Shown here in pieces: positions 48,501 through 61,822 of a stretch of DNA of 64,000 nucleotides. The first letter of the stretch is position 1. Each line of letters opens with the position of its first letter. The stretch is taken from positions 1-64,000 of the forward strand of contig VIIQ02000348.1 of the NCBI GenBank assembly GCA_007449985.2, written 5' to 3'. Under the pieces are notes generated by a model. It made no database searches. It was not told the DNA's origin and was given only the letters and a program-made list of their open reading frames with translations. The position numbers and the translations under genes are program-made. The DNA comes from Desmodesmus armatus (taxonomy: Eukaryota; Chlorophyta; Chlorophyceae; Sphaeropleales; Scenedesmaceae).

Positions 48501-51500
48501 GGGCTGGTGCTCCTCCAACAATCCAGTGTTGATCAAAGCAACTTCCTAGTGGGCTGAGTAAACAAGCAATTTATAATACAACATCATAAGCTTATAATCA
48601 TCGCCCAACATCATGACGTAAGTCAGCTGTTTGTTGGGTTTGTCATCCCTAGTGAAACATGACAACACACCCCCAAACCGGTATACCAAAGAGTCGAAAA
48701 CATCGCAAGCAGTCTGGGGTGCAGCAACGCGGTCTAGCATGGGGTTGGCCCCTGCAATCTGTTCACTAGAATACCCTGATTTCGGACAAGGCACTATTCT
48801 CAGCCATGTGCTTGCGTCACGGAGGCACGGCCGTTGAGTAGCTAAGAAATGTTTGTTGAATCATGTTTGGGCTTGTTCAATAGGGGGGGGGGGGACTTTG
48901 CTGGATGCATCATCAACACACACTCAAAGTGGTGACAAGGTTTGTGAGCACACCTTCTCACTTCAACGCAATGTGTTTATCTCAAGCCAAACAAAATACG
49001 TATCCACGCATCACATGTTGAGCAGGGTGCAGTAGGTCACAGCGCAAACAAACCCACGTTCACAAGTAGCAGACGAAAAGCTTCCAGCAGTGCAGGCCAA
49101 AGTGGCCGCTGATGCCGTGTAGCCAGGGTTGCAGGTCACATCGCACGTTCCTCCACTCAGGACGCTGTCGCCCACGCATGTGACCGTGCCGTTGCCGATT
49201 GAAGCCGCTGAAGCAAGGCACACATTGGCTGCAAGAGGGGACAAATTGGGGGCGATGGGGAGGGGGTGTTGCGTTTGCGCGGATGCATCATCAACACACA
49301 CTCAAAGTGGTGACAAGGTTTGTGAGCACACCTTCTCACTTCAACGCAATGTGTTCATCTCAAGCCAAACAAAATACTTATCCACACTTCACATGTTGAG
49401 CAGAGTGCAGTAGGTCCCACCGCAAACAAACGCACGTCCACAAGTAGCAGACGAAAAGCTTCCAGCAGTGCAGGCCAAAGTGGCCGCTGATGCCGTGTAG
49501 CCAGGGTTGCAGGCCACACCGCACGTTCCTCCGCTCAGGACGCTGTCGCCGACGCATGTGACCGTGCCGTTGCCGATTGAAGCCGCTGAAGCAAGGCACG
49601 CATTGGCTGCAAGAGGGGACAAATTGGGGGCGATGGGGGAGGGGGTGTTGCGTTTGCGGGGATGCATCATCAACACACACTCAAAGTGGTGACAAGGTTT
49701 GTGAGCACACCTTCTCACTTCAACGCAATGTGTTCATCTCAAGCCAAACAAAATACTTATCCACACTTCACATGTTGAGCAGAGTGCAGTAGGTCCCACC
49801 GCAAACAAACGCACGTCCACAAGTAGCAGACGAAAAGCTTCCAGCAGTGCAGGCCAAAGTGGCCGCTGATGCCGTGTAGCCAGGGTTGCAGGCCACACCG
49901 CACGTTCCTCCGCTCAGGACGCTGTCGCCGACGCATGTGACCGTGCCGTTGCCGATTGAAGCCGCTGAAGCAAGGCACGCATTGGCTGCAAGAGGGGACA
50001 AATTGGGGGCGAGGGGGAGGGGGTGTTGCGTTTGCGCGGATGCATCATCAACACACACTCAAAGTGGTGACAAGGTTTGTGAGCACACCTTCTCACTTCA
50101 ACGCAATGTTTATCTCAAGCCAAACAAAATACGTATCCACGCATCACATGTTGAGCAGGGTGCAGCAGGTCCCACCGCAAACAAACGCACGTTCACAAGT
50201 TGCAGACGAAAAGCTTCCAGCAGTGCAGGCCAAAGTGGCCGCTGATGCGGTGTAGCCAGGGTTGCAGGTCACACCGCACGTTCCTCCACTCAGGACGCTG
50301 TCGCCCACGCATGTGACCGTGCCGTTGCCGATTGAAGCCGCTGAAGCAAGGCACGCATTGGCTGCAAGAGGAGACAAATTAGGGGCGATGGGGGAGGGGG
50401 TGTTGCGTTTGCGGGGATGCATCATCAACACACACTCAAAGTGGTGACAAGGTTTGTGAGCACACCTTCTCACTTCAACGCAATGTTTATCTCAAGCCAA
50501 ACAAAATACGTATCAACGCATCACATGTTGAGCAGGGTGCAGTAGGTCCCACCGCAAACAAACGCACGTTCACAAGTAGCAGACGAAAAGCTTCCAGCAG
50601 TGCAGGCCAAAGTGGCCGCTGATGCCGTGTAGCCAGGGTTGCAGGTCACACCGCACGTTCCTCCACTCAGGACGCTGTCGCCCACGCATGTGACCGTGCC
50701 GTTGCCGATTGAAGCCGCTGAAGCAAGGCACGCATTGGCTGCAAGAGGGGACAAATTAGGGGCGATGGGGGAGGGGGTGTTGCGTTTGCGGGGATGCATC
50801 ATCAACACACACTCAAAGTGGTGACAAGGTTTGTGAGCACACCTTCTCACTTCAACGCAATGTTTATCTCAAGCCAAACAAAATACGTATCCACGCATCA
50901 CATGTTGAGCAGGGTGCAGCAGGTCCCACCGCAAACAAACGCACGTTCACAAGTAGCAGACGAAAAGCTTCCAGCAGTGCAGGCCAAAGTGGCCGCAGAT
51001 GCCGTGTAGCCAGGGTTGCAGGTCACACCGCACGTTCCTCCACTCAGGACGCTGTCGCCCACGCATGTGACCGTGCCGTTGCCGATTGAAGCCGCTGAAG
51101 CAAGGCACGCATTGGCTGCAAGAGGGGACAAATTAGGGGCGATGGGGGAGGGGGTGTTGCGTTTGCGGGGATGCATCATCAACACACACTCAAAGTGGTG
51201 ACAAGGTTTGTGAGCACACCTTCTCACTTCAACGCAATGTTTATCTCAAGCCAACCAAATACGTATCCACGCATCACATGTTGAGCAGGGTGCAGCAGGT
51301 CCCACCGCAAACAAACTTACGTCCACAAGTAGCAGACGAAAAGCTTCCAGCAGTGCAGGCCAAAGTGGCCGCTGATGCCGTGTAGCCAGGGTTGCAGGCC
51401 ACACCGCACGTTCCTCCGCTCAGGACGCTGTCGCCGACGCATGTGACCGTGCCGTTGCCGATTGAAGCCGCTGAAGCAAGGCACGCATTGGCTGCAAGAG

Positions 51501-54500
51501 GGGACAAATTGGGGGCGAGGGGGAGGGGGTGTTGCGTTTGCGCGGATGCATCATCAACACACACTCAAAGTGGTGACAAGGTTTGTGAGCACACCTTCTC
51601 ACTTCAACGCAATGTTTATCTCAAGCCAAACAAAATACGTATCCACGCATCACATGTTGAGCAGGGTGCAGCAGGTCCCACCGCAAACAAACGCACGTTC
51701 ACAAGTTGCAGACGAAAAGCTTCCAGCAGTGCAGGCCAAAGTGGCCGCTGATGCGGTGTAGCCAGGGTTGCAGGTCACACCGCACGTTCCTCCACTCAGG
51801 ACGCTGTCGCCCACGCATGTGACCGTGCCGTTGCCGATTGAAGCCGCTGAAGCAAGGCACGCATTGGCTGCAAGAGGAGACAAATTAGGGGCGATGGGGG
51901 AGGGGGTGTTGCGTTTGCGGGGATGCATCATCAACACACACTCAAAGTGGTGACAAGGTTTGTGAGCACACCTTCTCACTTCAACGCAATGTTTATCTCA
52001 AGCCAAACAAAATACGTATCAACGCATCACATGTTGAGCAGGGTGCAGTAGGTCCCACCGCAAACAAACGCACGTTCACAAGTAGCAGACGAAAAGCTTC
52101 CAGCAGTGCAGGCCAAAGTGGCCGCTGATGCCGTGTAGCCAGGGTTGCAGGTCACACCGCACGTTCCTCCACTCAGGACGCTGTCGCCCACGCATGTGAC
52201 CGTGCCGTTGCCGATTGAAGCCGCTGAAGCAAGGCACGCATTGGCTGCAAGAGGGGACAAATTAGGGGCGATGGGGGAGGGGGTGTTGCGTTTGCGGGGA
52301 TGCATCATCAACACACACTCAAAGTGGTGACAAGGTTTGTGAGCACACCTTCTCACTTCAACGCAATGTTTATCTCAAGCCAAACAAAATACGTATCCAC
52401 GCATCACATGTTGAGCAGGGTGCAGCAGGTCCCACCGCAAACAAACGCACGTTCACAAGTAGCAGACGAAAAGCTTCCAGCAGTGCAGGCCAAAGTGGCC
52501 GCAGATGCCGTGTAGCCAGGGTTGCAGGTCACACCGCACGTTCCTCCACTCAGGACGCTGTCGCCCACGCATGTGACCGTGCCGTTGCCGATTGAAGCCG
52601 CTGAAGCAAGGCACGCATTGGCTGCAAGAGGGGACAAATTAGGGGCGATGGGGGAGGGGGTGTTGCGTTTGCGGGGATGCATCATCAACACACACTCAAA
52701 GTGGTGACAAGGTTTGTGAGCACACCTTCTCACTTCAACGCAATGTTTATCTCAAGCCAACCAAATACGTATCCACGCATCACATGTTGAGCAGGGTGCA
52801 GCAGGTCCCACCGCAAACAAACTTACGTCCACAAGTAGCAGACGAAAAGCTTCCAGCAGTGCAGGCCAAAGTGGCCGCTGATGCCGTGTAGCCAGGGTTG
52901 CAGGTCACACCGCACGTTCCTCCACTCAGGACGCTGTCGCCCACGCATGTGACCGTGCCGTTGCCGATTGAAGCCGCTGAAGCAAGGCACGCATTGGCTG
53001 CAAGAGGGGACAAATTAGGGGCGATGGGGGAGGGGGTGTTGCGTTTGCGGGGATGCATCATCAACACACACTCAAAGTGGTGACAAGGTTTGTGAGCACA
53101 CCTTCTCACTTCAACGCAATGTTTATCTCAAGCCAAACAAATACGTATCCACGCATCACATGTTGAGCAGGGTGCAGCAGGTCCCACCGCAAACAAACTT
53201 ACGTCCACAAGTAGCAGACGAAAAGCTTCCAGCAGTGCAGGCCAAAGTGGCCGCTGATGCGGTGTAGCCAGGGTTGCAGGTCACACCGCACGTTCCTCCA
53301 CTCAGGACGCTGTCGCCCACGCATGTGACCGTGCCGTTGCCGATTGAAGCCGCTGAAGCAAGGCACGCATTGGCTGCAAGAGGGGACAAATTAGGGGCGA
53401 TGGGGGAGGGGGTGTTGCGTTTGCGGGGATGCATCATCAACACACACTCAAAGTGGTGACAAGGTTTGTGAGCACACCTTCTCACTTCAACGCAATGTTT
53501 ATCTCAAGCCAAACAAAATACGTATCCACGCATCACATGTTGAGCAGGGTGCAGCAGGTCCCACCGCAAACAAACTTACGTCCACAAGTAGCAGACGAAA
53601 AGCTTCCAGCAGTGCAGGCCAAAGTGGCCGCTGATGCCGTGTAGCCAGGGTTGCAGGTCACACCGCACGTTCCTCCACTCAGGACGCTGTCGCCCACGCA
53701 TGTGACCGTGCCGTTGCCGATTGAAGCCGCTGAAGCAAGGCACGCATTGGCTGCAAGAGGGGACAAATTAGGGGCGATGGGGGAGGGGGTGTTGCGTTTG
53801 CGGGGATGCATCATCAACACACACTCAAAGTGGTGACAAGGTTTGTGAGCACACCTTCTCACTTCAACGCAATGTTTATCTCAAGCCAACCAAATACGTA
53901 TCCACGCATCACATGTTGAGCAGGGTGCAGCAGGTCCCACCGCAAACAAACTTACGTCCACAAGTAGCAGATGAAAAGCTTCCAGCAGTGCAGGCCAAAG
54001 TGGCCGCTGATGCGGTGTAGCCAGGGTTGCAGGTCACACCGCACGTTCCTCCACTCAGGACGCTGTCGCCCACGCATGTGACCGTGCCGTTGCCGATTGA
54101 AGCCGCTGAAGCAAGGCACGCATTGGCTGCAAGAGGGGACAAATTGGGGGCGATGGGGGAGGGGGTGTTGCGTTTGCGGGGATGCATCATCAACACACAC
54201 TCAAAGTGGTGACAAGGTTTGTGAGCACACCTTCTCACTTCAACGCAATGTTTATCTCAAGCCAACCAAATACGTATCCACGCATCACATGTTGAGCAGG
54301 GTGCAGCAGGTCCCACCGCAAACAAACTTACGTCCACAAGTAGCAGACGAAAAGCTTCCAGCAGTGCAGGCCAAAGTGGCCGCTGATGCGGTGTAGCCAG
54401 GGTTGCAGGTCACACCGCACGTTCCTCCACTCAGGACGCTGTCGCCCACGCATGTGACCGTGCCGTTGCCGATTGAAGCCGCTGAAGCAAGGCACGCATT

Positions 54501-57500
54501 GGCTGCAAGAGGGGACAAATTGGGGGCGATGGGGGAGGGGGTGTTGCGTTTGCGGGGATGCATCATCAACACACACTCAAAGTGGTGACAAGGTTTGTGA
54601 GCACACCTTCTCACTTCAACGCAATGTTTATCTCAAGCCAAACAAAATACGTATCCACGCATCACATGTTGAGCAGGGTGCAGCAGGTCCCACCGCAAAC
54701 AAACGCACGTTCACAAGTAGCAGACGAAAAGCTTCCAGCAGTGCAGGCCAAAGTGGCCGCTGATGCGGTGTAGCCAGGGTTGCAGGTCACACCGCACGTT
54801 CCTCCACTCAGGACGCTGTCGCCCACGCATGTGACCGTGCCGTTGCCGATTGAAGCCGCTGAAGCAAGGCACGCATTGGCTGCAAGAGGGGACAAATTGG
54901 GGGCGATGGGGGAGGGGGTGTTGCGTTTGCGGGGATGCATCATCAACACACACTCAAAGTGGTGAAAAGGTTTGTGAGCACACCTTCTGACTTCAACGCA
55001 ATGTTTATCTCAAGCCAAACAAAATACGTATCCACGCATCACATGTTGAGCAGGGTGCAGCAGGTCCCACCGCAAACAAACGCACGTTCACAAGTAGCAG
55101 ACGAAAAGCTTCCAGCAGTGCAGGCCAAAGTGGCCGCTGATGCGGTGTAGCCAGGGTTGCAGGTCACACCGCACGTTCCTCCACTCAGGACGCTGTCGCC
55201 CACGCATGTGACCGTGCCGTTGCCGATTGAAGCCGCTGAAGCAAGGCACGCATTGCCTGCAAGAGGGGACAAATTAGGGGCGATGGGGGAGGGGGTGTTG
55301 CGTTTGCGGGGATGCATCATCAACACACACTCAAAGTGGTGACAAGGTTTGTGAGCACACCTTCTCACTTCAACGCAATGTTTATCTCAAGCCAACCAAA
55401 TACGTATCCACGCATCACATGTTGAGCAGGGTGCAGCAGGTCCCACCGCAAACAAACTTACGTCCACAAGTAGCAGACGAAAAGCTTCCAGCAGTGCAGG
55501 CCAAAGTGGCCGCTGATGCGGTGTAGCCAGGGTTGCAGGCCACACCGCACGTTCCTCCACTCAGGACGCTGTCGCCCACGCATGTGACCGTGCCGTTGCC
55601 GATTGAAGCCGCTGAAGCAAGGCACGCATTGGCTGCAAGAGGGGACAAATTAGGGGCGATGGGGAAGGGGGTGTTGCGTTTGCGCGGATGCATCATCAAC
55701 ACACACTCAAAGTGGTGACAAGGTTTGTGAGCACACCTTCTGACTTCAACGCAATGTTTATCTCAAGCCAAACAAAATACGTATCCACGCATCACATGTT
55801 GAGCAGGGTGCAGCAGGTCCCACCGCAAACAAACGCACGTTCACAAGTAGCAGACGAAAAGCTTCCAGCAGTGCAGGCCAAAGTGGCCGCTGATGCCGTG
55901 TAGCCAGGGTTGCAGGCCACACCGCACGTTCCTCCACTCGGAACGATGTCGCCAACGCATGTGACCGTGCCGTTGCCGATTGAAGCCGCTGAAGCAAGGC
56001 ACGCATTGGCTGCAAGAGGGGACAAATTAGGGGCGATGGGGGAGGGGGTGTTGCGTTTGCGGGGATGCATCATCAACACACACTCAAAGTGGTGACAAGG
56101 TTTGTAAGCACACCTTCTGACTTCAACGCAATATTTACGTCAAGCCAAACAAAATACGTATCCACGCATCACATGTTGAGCAGGGTGCAGTAGGTCCCAC
56201 CGCAAACAAACGCACGTTCACAAGTAGCAGACGAAAAGCTTCCAGCAGTGCAGGCCAAAGTGGCCGCTGATGCCGTGTAGCCAGGGTTGCAGGTCACATC
56301 GCACGTTCCTCCACTCAGGACGCTGTCGCCCACGCATGTGACCGTGCCGTTGCCGATTGAAGCCGCTGAAGCAAGGCACGCATTGGCTGCAAGAGGGGAC
56401 AAATTAGGGGCGATGGGGGAGGGGGTGTTGCGTTTGCGGGGATGCATCATCAACACACACTCAAAGTGGTGACAAGGTTTGTGAGCACACATTCGCACTT
56501 CAACGCAATGTGTTTACGTCAAGCCAAACAAAATACTTATGGGGAAGAAAATGTTGCACGCAGATACATTCGCCACACATCAATGGCATTGCCTGCCAGG
56601 GTTGAACCGGTTGAAATACTAAGGTGGGAAAAAACTCCGATCCCCGTCAGTGGTTTGCACCACCTACACCAGATAGTAGCCTGATTCAAAGCAAGGCAGC
56701 AAAGGAGACTTCATTGACATCCTGAGGCAACACGACAACATTGTGCAGAAGTGGGAAGCAAACAGCTAGGATCCAGCAGGCAGCAGCACCAAGAAATACC
56801 CCTTGTCAGGTCAGATACCCAAAGTCAGCCCAAGAAGGCGCGCCCGGCGCACTTTCATCTTGTACAGAGTGTATGCCAACGCAGACTGCTCTCCATGCTG
56901 AAACACTGATCGCACACATTCAGGGTCGTCCAGTACCACAGCATCAGACAGGGGGAAGGCTGGGCAAGCGGCGCGCAAATCATCGTAAACAGGGCACTCC
57001 AACAGGAAGTGCTTCAAGTCTTCCACATTACGACTAGTACCTGTCCTTGCCAGTACAGCTTGGCGGTGGGCCAGGGTAGCATCCTCTCCACAACACAATC
57101 GACACAGGCGGTCAGCACGGGGCACAGAGACCCTTCGCTTATGGCCCTGTTCTATTTCAAGGTGTTGTCCACCATCGCGCAGCCAGCACCACCCAGTGAT
57201 ACATAATGGGTCGACGATGCATGTCCCTGTACACGACATCAGTGGCAATGCCTTTGATAGACCCAGTCGTGATGCGCAAGAACGATGTGTGTACCTTCTC
57301 GGCCTGGGTATCGTAAGGCGTGTTCTGCAGGCGCTTAGCAAATATCGCGGGTCCCCATATGTGAGATGCGTACGAAAGGACTGGCTCAACAAGTATATCG
57401 AACATTCTGCACTTGATGTCAAACTGAGTCAAACAGGAGCGGCGACAACGGGTCAGCATGGCATGCATTGCCTTGCTGCCAGACACCGCCAGAGCATCAG

Positions 57501-60500
57501 AGGCGCCCAGAAGCCCACGGGTCTCATGCACGCGCACACCCAAATAGACGTACTCACTCTGCCGCGCAATCTCGCGCCCTCGATACTCAAGACGGAACCC
57601 TGCCGGCACCTTCATGCCACGCTGGCGGAAACAAACGGCACAAGTCTTGTGCGGGGCAAGATTCACCTCCATCCCAAACAGGTGGCAGAACACACTCAAC
57701 ACATCAACAAGCTCCTGCAATTCGCCCTGCTCAAAGCTCAGGAGACCAACGTCATCAGCATACATGACATCTGGCACATGCAGTCCACTAAGCACCGGCC
57801 CTGCCCCTGGCAGCTTATGCCTGAACATGTTATGCAAGAGCTCTATGAACAAGCCAAACAAGAGAGGGCTAAGTTCGCTACCCTGCTTGGTGCCAGAGGC
57901 TGCGGTGAAAACCTCACCCAGCTCACCATTAACGGCCACCTGACAGCAAACACGGTCATACATGGAGACCAGCATGTCCATGAAGGGACCATGCACTCCC
58001 AATTCGCGGCACCGCTCAAGCAAGAGGTCTCGCCTCACCGTATCGCAAGCTTTCTTAAAATCAACAAACACCACATACAACCGCCGCCGCTGATGCCGGG
58101 CCACACTGATGAGGTGGTTGAGCGTGAAGAGTGCATCAAGTGTACCATACCCAGGCCTGAAACCACACTGAGTAGGGGCGCGAAGAGAGAGCAGGGATGC
58201 CAGCCGCTCAAAACGCTGATTCATGAGACGCTCCAACAAGCGAGAAAAGACATGCGACACAGATATCCCTCTGTACTGGTCCCTTACCGCCAAGGCAGCA
58301 GGGCTAAGGGACTTCGGCACCGGAACCAGCTTGCTGGTGCGCATAACCTCTGGTACACATGCACATGAGAGCATGGCCTGCAACAACCACTGCGCACACT
58401 CGACCACAACAGGGGAAGCAGGCGCTGCGTCGCCCCCAGAGCCACCCTCTCGGACAGGAGCACATGCCAACCTCAACAGCTCACCCGTCAGACCCTGCGA
58501 ATCAGGGGCTTTGCCTGTCGGCAGAGCCATACACTGCTGTACCTCAGCATATGAGACATGCTCATTGAGCGCAGCCATGGCAGCTGGGGCACCCCTAGGG
58601 GCTGCCGCATACAACTGGTGTTTGGAAGCTACCTCCTCTGCGCCCAAGGACTGAGGCTCAGGTACCCTCCCCAGAAGATCCCGAAAGTACCCTGTCCAAG
58701 CTGCCACATCTGTCAGCGGTGTTTGCGGGGGCTGTCCACCAAAAAAGCCCCTCCAGTAATCCTTCTGGGTGTGGCCAAAATATGTTTTCAACATGTCAAC
58801 CTGGACCCGCATCTCATGCTCCCTCTTTTTGCGCTTACAGCAGCGCTTGTACTCACGGCGCGCAGCCTCGAGGGCCTGCCGTGCAGCCGGGCAACCATTG
58901 TGAACACCATAGACCATCCCTCGGCTCTCGTGCCATGCACCCCATGCCACATCCAACTCATGCGACAGGCGCCGACACTCTGCATCATACCAGGGCTGGT
59001 CCCTTCCCGTAGGCTGCACGCCCCGGTCTTGGACGTTCCTGTCCCCCCCAGCACACAACATAAGCTGTTCTGTAAATTGCTGGAGAGCTTCCTAAACAGG
59101 GACATCACCAGACTGCCAAGCTTGCAGCATGGTCTGAAAAAAGCCCTCGCGCCGCAAGAGAGCACTAGTGTACCCTGAGCCAAGAGTCGGACGATACACC
59201 CGGCCCCTCCTCCCCCTGCGCGGAACCTCATAACAACGCCTTGGCAAGTCAGTGATGGACACATACAGGCCACAGTGATCTTTGGAGGTAGACGGCTTGA
59301 ACGGCAGCACCCGAAAAGACTCCACCAAGCCATACAAGGAGGTGGAAGCGCACGCCAAGTCTACCACACTAGCGCCAACAGAACCACCAGACAATGGGTT
59401 AGACACACAAGTGAACTCACCATCCTGATCCCCGGAGCCCTACCATTGAGCACAACAGAAGACACAGCAAACAAACCCCCAAGGAACTCCACCGCTCGCG
59501 ACCGGTTGGGTACCGACAGGTCCATAGAGCTCCTTTGAGGAGGGAAACAGCGTAGGTGATGTAGTGTGGGCAACACAGAGGGGTCACTGAGGCCGGGGGG
59601 TACTGCCATATTGCTCGGGACGTCACAACTGAGGGTGCCCAGGCGGACATTTAGATCACCCAGCACCAGATGCTTGTCACCCCGAGCCTCAGCCTCACGC
59701 AACCCAGCAAACAAAGCAGCCAAGGGGTCAGGGTCAACCACCCCTGAAGCATACACCGCTGAACCGGGGGGGCTGAAGTAACACACTGCGACTGTGAACC
59801 GGAACGCCGGCACCACCAACCACACAATCCCCGCCGCAGGGTCACTCGTAACACGAAGCCCAGCCCCCAGACTGATAGGGGAATCCCTTCTGACATACAC
59901 TGTCACACCCCCATGGGGCCTGCCACGGGCAGGCCGTGGCTTAACACAGTGATAGACATCATACCCAGGCAAGAGGCCCTCTACATCACCCACTGTATCA
60001 CTCGTCAACATAGTCTCAACAAACCCGTACACATCACAGTCAAGGTGCTGCTCCCCCGCACTAGGAATTCTAGCTGCTGCCATACCCCCCACATTCTGCA
60101 CTAGAAGCTGGATATCAGTGGCCTGTGCATCGGGGCTGGTCAATACGTGTCTGCATCCCGGCCCGCAAACTCATCCCCTGCCGCTGCTGCTGCTGCCGCT
60201 GCGCCTGCGCCCCTAGGGGAGCGGGGCTCCCGTGCCAGCTGCACCCGCTCCCAGTACGGGCGCCCGCTAGGGCCCCGCACCTCCTTTTCCAGAACAGCCC
60301 CTGACCAGCGCACCCTCACACCCGGGCCTTCAGATCCTTGGCTGTGGGCGTCATGGACCGCCGCTGTGCTTTCTCCTCCTCATTGAGCAGCTTCTCCACA
60401 TACACTGGCTGGCGCTGGTGGGCGAGGCTCGTGCGGGTGCGGCCACCCAGCACTGTGAACTCAAGCTCCTTGCTCCTCAGCAGGATCTTGTACATCGCCA

Positions 60501-61779
60501 TGGGCCGCCGGCCAGAGGCCCCACCAGGGGGCTGGTCCGCTGGCCTACTACCTCCAGCTGCTGCTGCTGCTGCCCCGCTCCCCCTGTGCTGCTCGCCAGC
60601 TGCACTGTGTTGTGCCCTGCCGCCGCTGCTGCCAACCCCTGCCCCGGAGCCCGCCCCGCCTGAGCTGCCGCCCAGACCCTTCGGAGCAAAGACAACTGCC
60701 ACAGACAGGATGCTGCCCTTGCTGATGGTGCCAGCAGCAGCCAGGGCCTCACCCACCCGGTCGGGGTGCCAGCCAGCTGGCGGCCAAGCGCCGATAGCAC
60801 CCTGGGCAACTTGCTGAGTACGCAGCCGCTGCTGGTCCTCCTGAAGCTCCTTGATGGTGCGCTGCAGGGCTTTCACATCCCGCTTGAGCTGCGCCTGCTG
60901 CATAAAGGCCTGTGCACCCTTGTCAGCGGCGTCCTGCAGCTGCTGGGCAGAGTCGCCGCTGTGGAGGCCGGCCTTCTGCAGGTAACCCAGGGCTGTCTTG
61001 GCGTCGTTACGCACCCCGCGCACTGCCACCCCCAGCTGCTCTGTTGTGGCACCCACCTGCTCCACCTGGGTAACAAGCCCAGCCACCGCGACTGCATCAG
61101 CGGGCGTGCTGCCCCCACTGCTTCGCTGCGCTACCGCCCGCTCAAGCCGCTGCAATCGCTGCTGCAGACCCCTAGTGTCTTCCTGAAGAGCAAGGGTGTC
61201 CCCTGTCACTGACGCACACATCGTAATGTTGCGCTGGATGAGGCCGCTCATCAGCAAGCTGACAGCTGACGTCGCCTGCAGATACTGCTGCACTGTAGGG
61301 TCCTGACCCTGGGGACCCTCCTGCACCTGGCGGCCAAGCTGCTCCATAGCCTTGAATCGGTCCTGCAGCTGCTGCAATAGCTGAGCCGGGGAGGCGGAGC
61401 TGTCCAAGGGGAGTAGAGGCTGCGTAGGGTCTGTGGGAGGGGACCCGTCCTCTTGCTGCCGCTGCTCTGGCGGCGCCTCTTGCTGCTCCTGTTGCTGCTG
61501 GGCTGCGGTGCTTGGTTGAGGCTGCTGCTGCTGCTTCTGCTGCTGCTGCTTTGACTGCTGCGGTGGGAGCTGTGGTTGCTGCTTATCCTGCTGCTGCTTG
61601 CGGGCAGTGTGTGATTGCTGCTGGTGCGACTGAGATCCGCCCCGAGACTGCCCCTGTTGCTGCTGCTTCTGCTCGACAGGGTTCATGAGAACTGCCATCC
61701 TGGCGGCCTTGCTAGCGGCAGCCCTGGCCTGGGACCCAGTACTGCTGGCTGAGCCTAGGGGCCGTTGTCCTGGGAGTGT

Positions 61780-61822
<43 letters not shown>

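Noticed and set aside
48898..56534. Regularly spaced repeats, CRISPR-like at first glance
   Set aside because: Unit is about 376 bp, the intervening sequence is as conserved as the rest, and units contain a spliced exon of a eukaryotic gene. There are no short direct repeats with unique spacers.
49129..56684. Plus-strand open frames of 60-119 codons in every array unit
   Set aside because: They are the antisense of the sushi exons; the minus strand has the cysteine pattern, matched splice sites and phase.
57196..58368. 390-codon plus-strand open frame
   Set aside because: Entirely antisense to the LINE reverse transcriptase, which has the catalytic YADD and other motifs.
59092..59094. In-frame TAG in ORF2 as evidence for a reassigned stop codon
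   Set aside because: Single case in a transposon copy that also has two frame changes; the host genes end at ordinary stops (TGA, TAA, TAG) where expected.
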